From positions 1 through 64,000 of the IMG/VR virus record IMGVR_UViG_3300024336_000001: a stretch of DNA of 64,000 nt; one strand, given 5' to 3'. The DNA is from a virus. The translations under genes and the position numbers were made by a program. Positions 30,110 through 38,742 of this stretch are shown piece by piece; within the stretch, counting starts at the first letter, position 1; each line of letters begins with the position of its first letter. Below the pieces are notes generated by a model. That model was not told the DNA's origin. It was given only the letters and a program-made list of their open reading frames with translations, and did no database searches.

Positions 30110-31816
30110 ATGAATAAATTAAAAAAGAAAACAAAAGAAAAAGAAACGCTTCTCTCTGCTAATTTTATCACAAAAGATGGTTTAGAACACAAAGAACTAG
30201 ACCTTCCTGAAAGTCACCCTGGAAAACTATCCCTCGGAAGAAATGTAACCGATACAAATATTATCCCGCATGAAGACAGATTAGATCTTGATGGCGAAGA
30301 TGTTGCTGGTTTATTCCCAGAGGTAAAAAAAGAAGTATTTGAACCAACGACCGGTATTCAAGATAAAGATAAAAATTATATTCTTGAAAACGAAATCACA
30401 AATCTAGTTGAGGATGTCCAAAAAACAAAAGAAACCCCACAAATTATCAATGCTAACGACCTTGTTTTTACTGTTACCAAAAAAGAACCAGGAGATAGGG
30501 TTGAGATTATCCAGGATTACCCGGCTAAAGTTTTTCCAGAGCCTAAAAATAAAGCTTTTATTGAAAAAATAGACGAAATATGGAGCGAGACATCTTCAGG
30601 GATGTCTTTTCATCATCTCTACACAGAAGACTTTGCGCTAGATGGCCGAGAAATACACATTAAAGGGCAAAAGGTTCTCAATTTTGGGTCTTGTAGTTAT
30701 TTGGGCTTAGAGCACCACCCAAAGCTAAAAGAAGGAGCGATAGAGGCAATACAGAGATACGGCACTCAATACTCTTCGTCCATTACTTATCTGTCATTAG
30801 GTTTATATAAAGAACTGAAAGAAAAATACACAAAAATATTTGGAAGTAACGTTGTGTTAGCCCCAACGACAACCTTGGCTCATGCATCTAGCATTCCATT
30901 GATAGCTGATGAACACGACGTTTTTTTGTTAGACCAACAAGTTCACAACTCTGTACAAATGGGCACTCAATTAGCCGCAGCGCAGGGGACACCTTTTTTT
31001 ATAATGCCTCACAACAATATCGAGGCTCTTGAAGATAAAATCCAGAAATTGAAAAATGAACATAGAAAAATTTGGTATTTTCTTGATGGGGTTTACTCAA
31101 TGTATGGAGATCTAGCCCCTATTGCCGAGCTAGAAAAGTTGCGAGATAAATATGACAATTTATATCTTTATATAGATGATGCTCACGGAACAAGCTGGCG
31201 AGGAAAAAATGGGAAAGGTCATGCGTTAAGCTGCCTGAAAAGCTTAAGGAAGACCATAGTCGCTGTTTCTAACAACAAGGCGTTTGCTGGGGCCGGAGGA
31301 TCCTTGGTTATAGAAGATCCAGAACTTTATAATGTTATAAGCAATTTTGGTCAGACAATGATTTTTGGGGGACCAATTCAACCGGCCAACTTAGGAGCAT
31401 GTTTGGCTTCTGCCGATATTCATTTATCAAAAGAAATTTATGTGCTTCAAGATAAGCTTAGATCAAAGATTGATCTAAGAAATAGATTGTTTGATAAATA
31501 TGATATTCCGGTTTTTGGAGATCGCCAAACCCCCATATCCTTTATTTGTGTGGGATCCCCAAAATCCCTTGGGATCCTTTTTCATAAATTGTTTGAAGAT
31601 GGCATTTACACTAATTGTGCAGTATATCCGGCTGTATCCAAACAAAAAAGTGGTCTTAGGACAACAATGACTAATCATCTTACAGATGCGGACATTGAAA
31701 AATTTGTTGAGCGAGTTGCCTATCATTTGCCCAAAATTCTTCAAGAAGAAGGGTCCTCGATAGAAAAAATTAAAAAGAGGTTTAAAATAAAAGAGAGAAA
31801 CCTTGTAAAGGTTTAA
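30110..31816 (+). CDS. Alpha-oxoamine synthase, CqsA/LqsA-like autoinducer synthase
   Basis: A PLP enzyme expected to condense an acyl-thioester with an amino acid or amine, as CqsA and LqsA do to make alpha-hydroxyketone-type signals. The core spans about 150-545. Visible are NFGSCSYLGLE (191-201), the PLP-stacking His in LLDQQVHNS (His279), DGVYSMYGDLAP (326-337), the PLP-binding DDAHGT (356-361) and Lys390 in SNNKAFAGAGG, the Schiff-base lysine. An unusual 150-residue charged N-terminal extension precedes the core; CqsA has about 390 residues in all. The sensor kinase begins 2 bp after its stop. KBL, BioF, ALA synthase and serine palmitoyltransferase are relatives; kinase linkage favours signalling. 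Confidence 0.88.
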   Translation: MNKLKKKTKEKETLLSANFITKDGLEHKELDLPESHPGKLSLGRNVTDTNIIPHEDRLDLDGEDVAGLFPEVKKEVFEPTTGIQDKDKNYILENEITNLVEDVQKTKETPQIINANDLVFTVTKKEPGDRVEIIQDYPAKVFPEPKNKAFIEKIDEIWSETSSGMSFHHLYTEDFALDGREIHIKGQKVLNFGSCSYLGLEHHPKLKEGAIEAIQRYGTQYSSSITYLSLGLYKELKEKYTKIFGSNVVLAPTTTLAHASSIPLIADEHDVFLLDQQVHNSVQMGTQLAAAQGTPFFIMPHNNIEALEDKIQKLKNEHRKIWYFLDGVYSMYGDLAPIAELEKLRDKYDNLYLYIDDAHGTSWRGKNGKGHALSCLKSLRKTIVAVSNNKAFAGAGGSLVIEDPELYNVISNFGQTMIFGGPIQPANLGACLASADIHLSKEIYVLQDKLRSKIDLRNRLFDKYDIPVFGDRQTPISFICVGSPKSLGILFHKLFEDGIYTNCAVYPAVSKQKSGLRTTMTNHLTDADIEKFVERVAYHLPKILQEEGSSIEKIKKRFKIKERNLVKV

Positions 31817-31818
31817 CC

Positions 31819-34686
31819 TTGGATATATTTTACTGGTCTTCGATAGCTGCTTTTTTTCTCACATTATTTTTGGCCGTCTTTGTGTATTTTGAGGACAAGC
31901 AACGAAGCACCCACAAAGTATTAGGCTTGTTTGTTTTAATCTTGGCCGTAGGCATCTTTGGTGATTTTTATTACAGAATTCCAATAATTAACTCTTCTTT
32001 TATACCCAATATATTGCGGGGCATTTTCGCCATTGTGCCGTTTTCTCCGGCTTTATGGGTACATTTTATTTTCTTGTTTACAAAAATTAAACCAAAAAAA
32101 CACGTACTCTCGACTATATATTTAAGTTCATTGGTGTTATCGGTGTTAAATGTGCTATTTCCTAAATTTATTTTTAGTGAAGTTTCTTTAACGGCGACAC
32201 ATCTTCTTAAGACAACCCCGTCCATAGGATTTTATTTATTTGCTATATATATCTTCGGGGGGGCAACTCTAAGTCTGTATTTTGTTATTAAAGCAAGAAA
32301 GCGCAGCGCAGGGCATTTTAGAGAGCAACTAAACTATTATTTGTTTGCAAACGTTATTATTTTTATAGCTGTAATATTGTATGCAATAGCGGTTGGTTTC
32401 TTTCCGGGCTTTCCTCGCCTGGATAATGTGTTTTTAAGTATATATGTTTTAATTATTGTTTATAGTATTACTAGAAGAGAGCTATTAAACATAAAACTCC
32501 TTGTTGGCCGTCTGCTCACATATGGGCTATTAGTAGCGGGGGTCGGCTTTGTGATGTATATGTCTCGTTTTTCCGTAGACAGTTTCTATTTATCTTCGCT
32601 CGTGGCTTTCGTTATCTCTACTTGGCTGGCATCATTTATTTTTATCAAGGGCAAAAGAAGCTTAATTAATAGAGTATTTGCAGGGTTTTTATTAACGCTA
32701 TCTGCCGGAATATTTGGCGATTACTTTTATTATACGCCAGTGGTTAACAATATTGCTCCAAGAGAATTGTTAAGAGCAGCGTATGTAATAACACCTTTTT
32801 CTGCATCTACGTTATTACATTTTATATTCTTATTCACAAAGACTAAGCCTCCCAAGGGTATAGTCCCATTATTATATACTGGATCTATATTATTGATGGT
32901 ATTGAACTTAGCGATACCAGCGTTTTATTTTCAATCAGCCACAGTTAAAACGTTAGGGGAGTTGAGCACGACAACGACACTGGCTTATCACGTCTTTAGT
33001 AGTTATAACCTGATGGCAGTATTGCTTAGTTTTGTGTTTGTAATACGCCGAAGAAGAAAAAGCAGAGGGAAATTAAGGGCGCAGATGAATTATTATCTTT
33101 TTGCTGCGGTTAGTATTATATGTGCAGCACTTTTATATTCTATTGCAATGGGAATTTCTCCAAATACTCCAAGATTAGATAATATATTCTTGGTTCTTTA
33201 TGTTTGTACCATTGCATATAGCATTACTAAAAGTGAACTATTTCAAATTCAGATTGTTATTAGTCGAACGCTTGCTTATGGGTTAACCTATGCCTCTGTA
33301 ATATTTATTTTTTTGCTAATGAACCTACATATTAAAGAGCCGAATATAAAAGTATGGTTTAATCTGTTTTATTGTTTACTGTGTGCATTGGTAGCTCCTA
33401 GAGTAAGAGGAAAGCTTCAGACTGGATTAGAAGAGAAATTTGTGTCAGACGATTATGAGCCTAATAAGGTTATAGATGAAATAACAAAAGATATTACCGG
33501 TGTTTATGAAAGAGAAGGTATTTTTAAAATTTTAATCAAAGCCATAGAAGCAATTATCAAAACCAAAGATAGTCATTTATTAGTTTTGGAAAAAGGGACT
33601 GAAAGAACCAACAATATTTTTCATTTATATGACAAGGATATGATAGAAGTTGCAAGTATGGACCCAGATAATCCGGTTATCAAATATTTTCATAATAAAT
33701 ATAAGCCAATAAAATTCAGTAAGCTAGATAAGGAAGCGCAGGGCGAACTAAAAAAATATTATATTAATAGATTTAGCATTCTAATTCCCTTATACTCTCC
33801 TCCCAATTTATTTGACGGGCTGCTTATTGTTGGACAAAAAGTATCAGAGGCCGCTTACACGAATAAAGATATAGGTTTGTTTCAAACCATTATAAATTTT
33901 ACAAAAGTGATTTTAGATAGACTCCGGCCATATGAGGAAATCAAGCAGGAGTACGCAGAAGATAGAGAGCGAGTATATGAAGCTAAAATGATGGAAATTC
34001 AAGCCAAAAAAAATGAGGACTTCGCTTATACTATTCAAGAGTATAACCACGAGATCAGAACCCCTTTAACTATGCTAATTGGAGCTATTCACACCTTACT
34101 TTATAAAATTAAAGGACAAAAGCCTATTTCGAACTTAAAAGAAGAGTTAGATGATATGCTAAAAAATGGAGAGAGGATGAACGATATAGTTGGCACAACA
34201 TTAAGGCTTACTCCAGGCAGCATTAGTGAAAGAAAGCGGAAAAGAGATCCCCAAGGAATAAATGAAATTATCCAGCAAGCACTTGATCTATATACGTTTG
34301 TACACGAGGTTAAGGTGATTAAGAATTTTAATGAAGAAGAGATATATGTATTCGGTGTTAATAATGATATTGAACGCATTTTCATAAATCTAATTCGTAA
34401 TGCCGATGAAGCAATGCCTAAAGGAGGAAAGCTTCAAATTAAAACCTCCCTGCAAAATCAAGAAGCTTGCATTGAGATAAAAGACACCGGAATAGGAATC
34501 CCGGAAGAAGATCAACAAAAAGTATGGGAAATACATCGCTCAAGACATGTAACAAAAGGCAGAGGCTTAGGTTTGTCGATAGTTCATAGATTAGTGACTG
34601 AGCACCAAGCCAGGATCACTTTAAATAGTATAGAAGGGGAAGGCACAACTTTTACTGTGCTTTTTCCGACAGTGGAGGCTATTTAG
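31819..34686 (+). CDS. Sensor histidine kinase with duplicated 7TM sensor
   Basis: A 955-residue membrane kinase. Start TTG 31819 lies 2 bp after the synthase stop with AAAGG before it. Residues about 1-245 and 255-500 are two copies of one seven-helix sensor: compare GIFGDFYYRIPIINSS (45-60) with GIFGDYFYYTPVVNN (297-311), and PRLDNVFLSIYV with PRLDNIFLVLYV. The repeats resemble the 7TM N-terminal region of histidine kinases. A GAF-like segment (about 560-700), a coiled coil, the H-box EYNHEIRTPL (His744), N-box (IFINLIRNADEA), DTGIGI and GRGLGLS follow. It has no receiver domain, so the regulator at 34964 may take the phosphate. It is the likely receptor for the product of 30110. Confidence 0.92.
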   Translation: MDIFYWSSIAAFFLTLFLAVFVYFEDKQRSTHKVLGLFVLILAVGIFGDFYYRIPIINSSFIPNILRGIFAIVPFSPALWVHFIFLFTKIKPKKHVLSTIYLSSLVLSVLNVLFPKFIFSEVSLTATHLLKTTPSIGFYLFAIYIFGGATLSLYFVIKARKRSAGHFREQLNYYLFANVIIFIAVILYAIAVGFFPGFPRLDNVFLSIYVLIIVYSITRRELLNIKLLVGRLLTYGLLVAGVGFVMYMSRFSVDSFYLSSLVAFVISTWLASFIFIKGKRSLINRVFAGFLLTLSAGIFGDYFYYTPVVNNIAPRELLRAAYVITPFSASTLLHFIFLFTKTKPPKGIVPLLYTGSILLMVLNLAIPAFYFQSATVKTLGELSTTTTLAYHVFSSYNLMAVLLSFVFVIRRRRKSRGKLRAQMNYYLFAAVSIICAALLYSIAMGISPNTPRLDNIFLVLYVCTIAYSITKSELFQIQIVISRTLAYGLTYASVIFIFLLMNLHIKEPNIKVWFNLFYCLLCALVAPRVRGKLQTGLEEKFVSDDYEPNKVIDEITKDITGVYEREGIFKILIKAIEAIIKTKDSHLLVLEKGTERTNNIFHLYDKDMIEVASMDPDNPVIKYFHNKYKPIKFSKLDKEAQGELKKYYINRFSILIPLYSPPNLFDGLLIVGQKVSEAAYTNKDIGLFQTIINFTKVILDRLRPYEEIKQEYAEDRERVYEAKMMEIQAKKNEDFAYTIQEYNHEIRTPLTMLIGAIHTLLYKIKGQKPISNLKEELDDMLKNGERMNDIVGTTLRLTPGSISERKRKRDPQGINEIIQQALDLYTFVHEVKVIKNFNEEEIYVFGVNNDIERIFINLIRNADEAMPKGGKLQIKTSLQNQEACIEIKDTGIGIPEEDQQKVWEIHRSRHVTKGRGLGLSIVHRLVTEHQARITLNSIEGEGTTFTVLFPTVEAI

Positions 34687-34921
34687 CCTCTGTAAGCGTC
34701 TGGGGTTTATTGATATATATAGACACTGGTTTATTTGAAGTAGGTCCAAATAAAGCTTGCTTGCTTGATATCATGCTTTGAAAATTATCATCAGTATATT
34801 TGTGGCTATAGGGCACATATTTTTTTGCTAAATCGACAAATAGTTCCCCAGCCCTTTCAAAATTATCAACTATAATATTTTCAGCTAGACTAAAGTTTTC
34901 AATTACAATAAGGTTCCACAT
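34679..34921 (-). CDS. Hypothetical small protein beside the response regulator
   Basis: An 80-residue protein with GGGGAAT before ATG 34921, downstream of the response regulator and convergent to the kinase (8-bp overlap). It reads IIVDNFERAGELFVDLAKKY. No family is recognised. Its place suggests a role with the signalling genes, which is inference. Confidence 0.55.
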   Translation of the reverse strand: MWNLIVIENFSLAENIIVDNFERAGELFVDLAKKYVPYSHKYTDDNFQSMISSKQALFGPTSNKPVSIYINKPQTLTEAK

Positions 34922-34963
34922 AGATATTCCCCAGGGCAGTTAAGATTAGCTGCTATCTCTTGA

Positions 34964-35461
34964 TTATTTAGATTCGTCTTCTAGTTCTTTGCGTCTGACA
35001 TAAGATTTTTCTCTTAGATCATCTTTCATGTATTCACCATGCTTTTTGATGACAACCTTTTCTAAAACATCTACTAATTCGTCTGGGTTAAATGGTTTTT
35101 TAAGATACCCTACTGCACCCCCCACAATGGGGCTAGTAGCTTTAGCCCATTTTTTTTGATCTTCGTAAGCACTTAGTATAATAACACTCATTTCTTCATA
35201 AAAGCCTTCAGATTTGCGCCACTCCCTGAGCATATCAAGCCCATCCAGGTCAGGCATTTTTATGTCTAAAATTACACAATCAATTTTATTTGGTCCTATA
35301 CCAACCCAGGTTTTATGTTTTTTTAATGTTTTCAAGCCTTCTTTTCCGCCGTTAGCGGTAATGATATTCCATCCTAAACGATCCTCAACAGTATTTTTTA
35401 TCAAGTTTGTAACGCCCACCTCATCATCAATAGCTAAAATTAAAGGTTTACCTTTTTTCAT
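34964..35461 (-). CDS. Single-domain response regulator
   Basis: A 165-residue receiver protein. Acid pocket Asp12-Asp13, phosphoacceptor Asp66 in DCVILDIKMPDLDG, Ser97 in IILSAYE and Lys122 in LKKPFNP are all present. Only a 30-residue charged tail follows, so there is no DNA-binding output domain. It would act by protein contact, or through a regulator elsewhere. AAAAAGGAGG precedes ATG 35461. It is the probable partner of the kinase at 31819, whose gene converges on it. Confidence 0.9.
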   Translation of the reverse strand: MKKGKPLILAIDDEVGVTNLIKNTVEDRLGWNIITANGGKEGLKTLKKHKTWVGIGPNKIDCVILDIKMPDLDGLDMLREWRKSEGFYEEMSVIILSAYEDQKKWAKATSPIVGGAVGYLKKPFNPDELVDVLEKVVIKKHGEYMKDDLREKSYVRRKELEDESK

Positions 35462-35873
35462 TTATGCCTCCTTTTTCAAATTTATTGTCCCAATAATCAA
35501 GACAATGCCCAAGAACATGATAAGGGCCTAAAAAGAAACCTTTAATTGGAAAATACACAATTAAAGGAAGATAGATAGCGAAAACAGTAAAAGCCTCTAC
35601 AAACGGATGAGAGGGCTTTCTTTGACCGGCTTTATACTCTTTTTCAACCCGTGTTTTTTCGTATTCATTGCCAATGGCGTTTAGATAATAAGCCATATGT
35701 TTGTGGAAACTAGCTTGAGGATATGATTTTCTGTTCATAAGAGAATCACGTATACAGCGAGCCATGTTTTTGTACCAAGAAACAAAGCCACCTAAAAAAC
35801 CAATTATCGCTCCGTAAACTATTGACCATAACAATACGATTAAAAAGTAAATGTAAAATAAGATTTTTTTCAT
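35448..35873 (-). CDS. Small membrane protein upstream of response regulator
   Basis: A 141-residue protein from ATG 35873, which has GGAAGG before it (ATG 35888 has none). An N-terminal hydrophobic helix (LFYIYFLIVLLWSIVYGAII) and a second near residue 100 (FAIYLPLIVYFPIKGFFLG) flank a basic loop. It overlaps the response regulator start by 14 bp, so both are co-translated. Function unknown; it could take part in signal export or sensing. Confidence 0.65.
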   Translation of the reverse strand: MKKILFYIYFLIVLLWSIVYGAIIGFLGGFVSWYKNMARCIRDSLMNRKSYPQASFHKHMAYYLNAIGNEYEKTRVEKEYKAGQRKPSHPFVEAFTVFAIYLPLIVYFPIKGFFLGPYHVLGHCLDYWDNKFEKGGINEKR

Positions 35874-35927
35874 ATAATAGCCTTCCATAATGACATCATT
35901 ATATCACTATTTTAGCATTGTATCACT

Positions 35928-35943
35928 GTTTGATGCATCAAAC
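35928..35943. promoter_or_regulatory. Operator GTTTGATGCATCAAAC (copy 2)
   Basis: A perfect 16-bp palindrome in the divergent gap between the response regulator unit and the gene at 36063. Another dyad, TACATT-13-AATGTA, lies nearer to the rightward gene (about 36012-36036). Confidence 0.75.
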
Positions 35944-36062
35944 AAATAAACAATATGTTGTATAATGTAGAAATGTAAAATAACCATATGGCATAAGGCT
36001 ATAAGTAACATTACATTCGGCTTATAATGCAATGTATTCTATAATAATGAGGGAGAATAAAA

Positions 36063-36329
36063 ATGAATAATGAATTTGGAATCAGCGATCTTCAAATAAA
36101 ACTAATGGCAAATAAGCTGGGGTATCCAGGAGGGCTATCTGAGCAGGAATTAGCGGATATTAAGGTGGGGCTTATTGGAGAAATATTCAAAAAAAGGGAA
36201 GAGCTAGTATACCCTGTTATTAAATATGCCCTTGAGCTAAGGCTTAAGAAAAATAAAGGTGTAGTTCGTACAAGATGTTGTGAAAAAGATGCTGCGAAAA
36301 TAAGGTGCTGTGATAAGAATGAAGACTAA
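36063..36329 (+). CDS. Hypothetical small protein with Cys pairs
   Basis: An 88-residue protein, GAGGGAG before ATG 36063. It is helical (GGLSEQELADIKVGLIGEIF) and ends with two CC pairs (RTRCCEKDAAKIRCC). Overlaps the HU-like gene by 20 bp. Function unknown. Confidence 0.55.
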   Translation: MNNEFGISDLQIKLMANKLGYPGGLSEQELADIKVGLIGEIFKKREELVYPVIKYALELRLKKNKGVVRTRCCEKDAAKIRCCDKNED

Positions 36330-36636
36330 GTATCTTAAAGATATCCTCACAAGGATGTGCAGGCATCCTAAAAAATATCCATTAACAAACAGGTCTTCGG
36401 TTACAAATGCCCAAAGACTAGAAATAATTAAGGGGGTTTTCGATGAAATGATAGAATGTTTATTAGAGGGGTGTAATTTTGAAATAAAGAATTTTGGGAC
36501 AATAAAACGGAAAGAAAGACCAGGGAGAACTTATAGGAACCCCAAAACAGGTGATAAAATTAAAAAGGATCCGGCAACAACATTGAAGTTTAATATAGCA
36601 AAAAAGATGAGAGACAGGCTAAATGAGCAATCCTGA
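36310..36636 (+). CDS. HU/IHF-like DNA-binding protein
   Basis: A 108-residue member of the bacterial histone-like family. The C-terminal half has the family signature: FEIKNFGTIKRKERPGRTYR, NPKTGDKI and TLKFNIAKKMRDRL, which form the DNA-bending arms. GTG 36310 with AAGG is used as start; ATG 36319 is possible. It may help the neighbouring recombinase as IHF does for integrases, or compact the origin. Confidence 0.85.
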   Translation: MIRMKTKYLKDILTRMCRHPKKYPLTNRSSVTNAQRLEIIKGVFDEMIECLLEGCNFEIKNFGTIKRKERPGRTYRNPKTGDKIKKDPATTLKFNIAKKMRDRLNEQS

Positions 36637-36677
36637 ATATAATGAGCCAAAGCAAGGAAATAAGTTCAAAGAGGGAA

Positions 36678-36911
36678 ATGATGGGAGAAATGGATCAAAA
36701 AAGGATTATGAAAAAACTCGGAAGTAAAATTACTACTTTAAAGAAAAAGGAAGGGTTAGTTACTGAGGAATTAGCAAAGAAAATAGACGTAGCAAGAAGT
36801 ACCTTATGGTGTATTGAGACGGGAAAAGTAGACCCTAAAATGAGCACAGTAGTAAAGATAGCAAAGTTTTTTGGTATGAGCATTTCGGAATTATTAGATT
36901 TTAATAAATAG
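36678..36911 (+). CDS. Small XRE-family regulator
   Basis: About 77 residues. The helix-turn-helix reads EGLVTEELAKKIDVARSTLW, then CIETGKVDPKMSTV. Start codons at 36642, 36678, 36681 and 36690 are in frame; 36678/36681 follow GAGGG. It lies between the HU-like and recombinase genes and probably controls one of them. Confidence 0.8.
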   Translation: MMGEMDQKRIMKKLGSKITTLKKKEGLVTEELAKKIDVARSTLWCIETGKVDPKMSTVVKIAKFFGMSISELLDFNK

Positions 36912-36938
36912 AATCAGCCATATATTTTTTAAACTCAT

Positions 36939-37001
36939 AATCTCGCATAAATAAATATATATACATTGACAAATACACTAATTATGCATTATTATGCGAG
37001 A
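36939..37001 (+). promoter_or_regulatory. Recombinase promoter with two half-sites
   Basis: TTGACA (36966-36971), 18 bp, TATTAT (36990-36995). The half-site AATCTCGCATAA (36939-36950) lies upstream and TTATGCGAGA (36992-37001) covers the -10 end. Both match the palindrome at 18489-18518. The recombinase may repress its own gene by binding here. Confidence 0.65.
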
Positions 37002-37017
37002 AACAAGGAGGTTTAAA

Positions 37018-38088
37018 TTGAATACTGAATTAAAATTACATAATGATATAGAAACAAGGATTGAAAAGTTACCTGAACACTATAAAAAGTTTTTTATATG
37101 GAAGCAGCCAAACAAATCTACAAGACGACATACGATCAAATCATATTTATTGCATTTGAATAAAGTAGAAGATCTATTAGGGAAAAAGTTGATGGAGAAA
37201 AAGGGGGCAGCATATGTTTCTGTAACCAAAGATGAGTTGGTTCAACTAAAAGACACTCTATCACATAAGCTTAACCATAAACCTTCAAGCGTGAATGCTT
37301 ATTTAGCTTCAATAAAATCTATTTTCAAATATTGGACACAAGAGTTGGAGATTGTAGAAAAATCCCCTATCCCGCTGGACTTTCAAGAAGAAGAACCATA
37401 CGCAGAGAAGGAAATGTATATTACTGAAGAACATTTAAGGGAAATAAATAATATATTAGATGAGCTGGTTAAGACAGTTACAACTAAAATACCGGCCAGC
37501 ATGAATGTCACAAGCCTTTTCTTCCATGCTTTACAACGCAAGGCAATTATTAGGTTAATGATTGATACAGGGGCTAGAGTTGGGGAAATTGCTGGAATTA
37601 CTGCAAATGATTTTGACAGATACGAAATTATGATAGACAAGAGAAAGCACAAACAATGGCAAGTGAAAATATATAATTCTAAAAAACGAGATGGATCTCC
37701 CTTAGCTCGCTGGCTACCTATATCAAAAGAAACAAAAAAAGCAGTGGATGAAATGCTTTATCATGCTCAATTAAAAATAAAAAACGGGGAACTGCCTTTA
37801 TCAACTGCAAACTTTAGTAAAGCCTTTCATAGAAAAAATAGATCTAGGGCAATTCAAACTTGGATTAACGAGATACAAAAAGACCTTAATAAAATGGGGT
37901 ACAATATCCCGAAGCTGACACCCCATCATTTTAGACATCTGTTTGCTACCAGACTAATTCTGGCAGGCGAAAACGATGCAACCGTACAGAAAATGTTAGG
38001 GCAAAAAAACATTCAAAGTATAATCAGGTATGTTAAAGCCAGCAACCAAATGGCTGGAGCTGCCAGCTATAGAACCTTTGGTTTTTAA
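37018..38088 (+). CDS. Tyrosine site-specific recombinase
   Basis: A 356-residue phage-type or Cre/Xer-type recombinase. An N-terminal SAM-like domain (about 15-115) precedes the catalytic domain with Arg187 (DTGARVGE), His303 and Arg306 (TPHHFRH) and Tyr338 (IRYVKA); the usual second His before the Tyr is Gln329 (MLGQKN). Start TTG 37018 has an ideal AAGGAGG 6 bp upstream; the in-frame ATG 36994 lies in the -10 box and cannot be used. It probably resolves multimers or integrates at the site 18489-18518. Confidence 0.9.
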   Translation: MNTELKLHNDIETRIEKLPEHYKKFFIWKQPNKSTRRHTIKSYLLHLNKVEDLLGKKLMEKKGAAYVSVTKDELVQLKDTLSHKLNHKPSSVNAYLASIKSIFKYWTQELEIVEKSPIPLDFQEEEPYAEKEMYITEEHLREINNILDELVKTVTTKIPASMNVTSLFFHALQRKAIIRLMIDTGARVGEIAGITANDFDRYEIMIDKRKHKQWQVKIYNSKKRDGSPLARWLPISKETKKAVDEMLYHAQLKIKNGELPLSTANFSKAFHRKNRSRAIQTWINEIQKDLNKMGYNIPKLTPHHFRHLFATRLILAGENDATVQKMLGQKNIQSIIRYVKASNQMAGAASYRTFGF

Positions 38089-38089
38089 C

Positions 38090-38332
38090 TTATATATCTT
38101 CAAAGATTAATGAGACGTGATCCCCGTCTTTAACAGCTAACAAATTTTTGTTTAGTTCGGGCCTATACCTAGTTAACCAGCCACCTACGTTTGCTAAAAT
38201 GTTTTTTATGTAAGTTCCTTGATTTTCAGGATTTAATACTTGAGGATCCTTTATTACAAATTTCCCATCTGTCTCAATTATAGAGATGATTTTTTCTATA
38301 GTTGCCTCAGTTTTTTGTACCTTATCTGACAA
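38090..38332 (-). CDS. Hypothetical small protein
   Basis: An 80-residue protein, helical at the front (KTEATIEKIISIIET), with NVGGWLTRYRPELNKN in the middle. It is convergent with the recombinase, one base after its stop. Function unknown. Confidence 0.55.
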   Translation of the reverse strand: MSDKVQKTEATIEKIISIIETDGKFVIKDPQVLNPENQGTYIKNILANVGGWLTRYRPELNKNLLAVKDGDHVSLIFEDI

Positions 38333-38341
38333 AATTAACGC

Positions 38342-38608
38342 CTAATAAGAGTACGAAGGGTAGCTGTAATAATCGCTTGATTTCTTTGTTTTATATTTAT
38401 TGGTTCCGGTTTTCCCTGTGTAAGTATTATAGTTCCCAGAATAGCTGAAATTATCTTTTACGGTGTTGTTTGATTTAGTTCTATAGTATCCGTTTACATA
38501 TGTGCCATTTTTGCGAGTATAGCCTTTTACATAGGTCGAGCCTACACAAAACACAGTGGTAGTAAACATAAAAAGCATTAATAATGCTGAGATAAAATAT
38601 TTTTTCAT
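38342..38608 (-). CDS. Secreted small Tyr-rich protein
   Basis: An 88-residue protein from ATG 38608 (GAAGGGAG upstream). A signal peptide (MKKYFISALLMLFMFTTTVF) is followed by a Gly/Tyr/Lys-rich mature part with the repeated pattern VKGYTRKNGTYVNGYYR, a motif (YxRKDGTYV) known from small secreted proteins of many bacteria. The role is unknown. It stands alone among replication genes. Confidence 0.65.
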   Translation of the reverse strand: MKKYFISALLMLFMFTTTVFCVGSTYVKGYTRKNGTYVNGYYRTKSNNTVKDNFSYSGNYNTYTGKTGTNKYKTKKSSDYYSYPSYSY

Positions 38609-38742
38609 TGAAAAAACTCCCTTCATTTAACTTAAGATAATGGTAGCACAGCACCAACTTTTTTTTAAACCTTTTCCGGGGTTTTGTGCCTAATTTTGAT
38701 GTGCCAAAAACTAAAATGTAGTAATTAGGCTATTACGCCATA

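Noticed and set aside
30110-31816. Reading the PLP enzyme as a biotin (BioF), KBL or sphingolipid (SPT) synthase
   Set aside because: No biotin, threonine or lipid genes are nearby, and the sensor kinase starts 2 bp downstream. These families remain relatives that only a tree can exclude.
38090-38332. The 80-residue protein after the recombinase as an excisionase
   Set aside because: It has no helix-turn-helix or basic recognition helix and is convergent with the recombinase; the HTH protein at 46336 fits an excisionase better, but this too is unproven.
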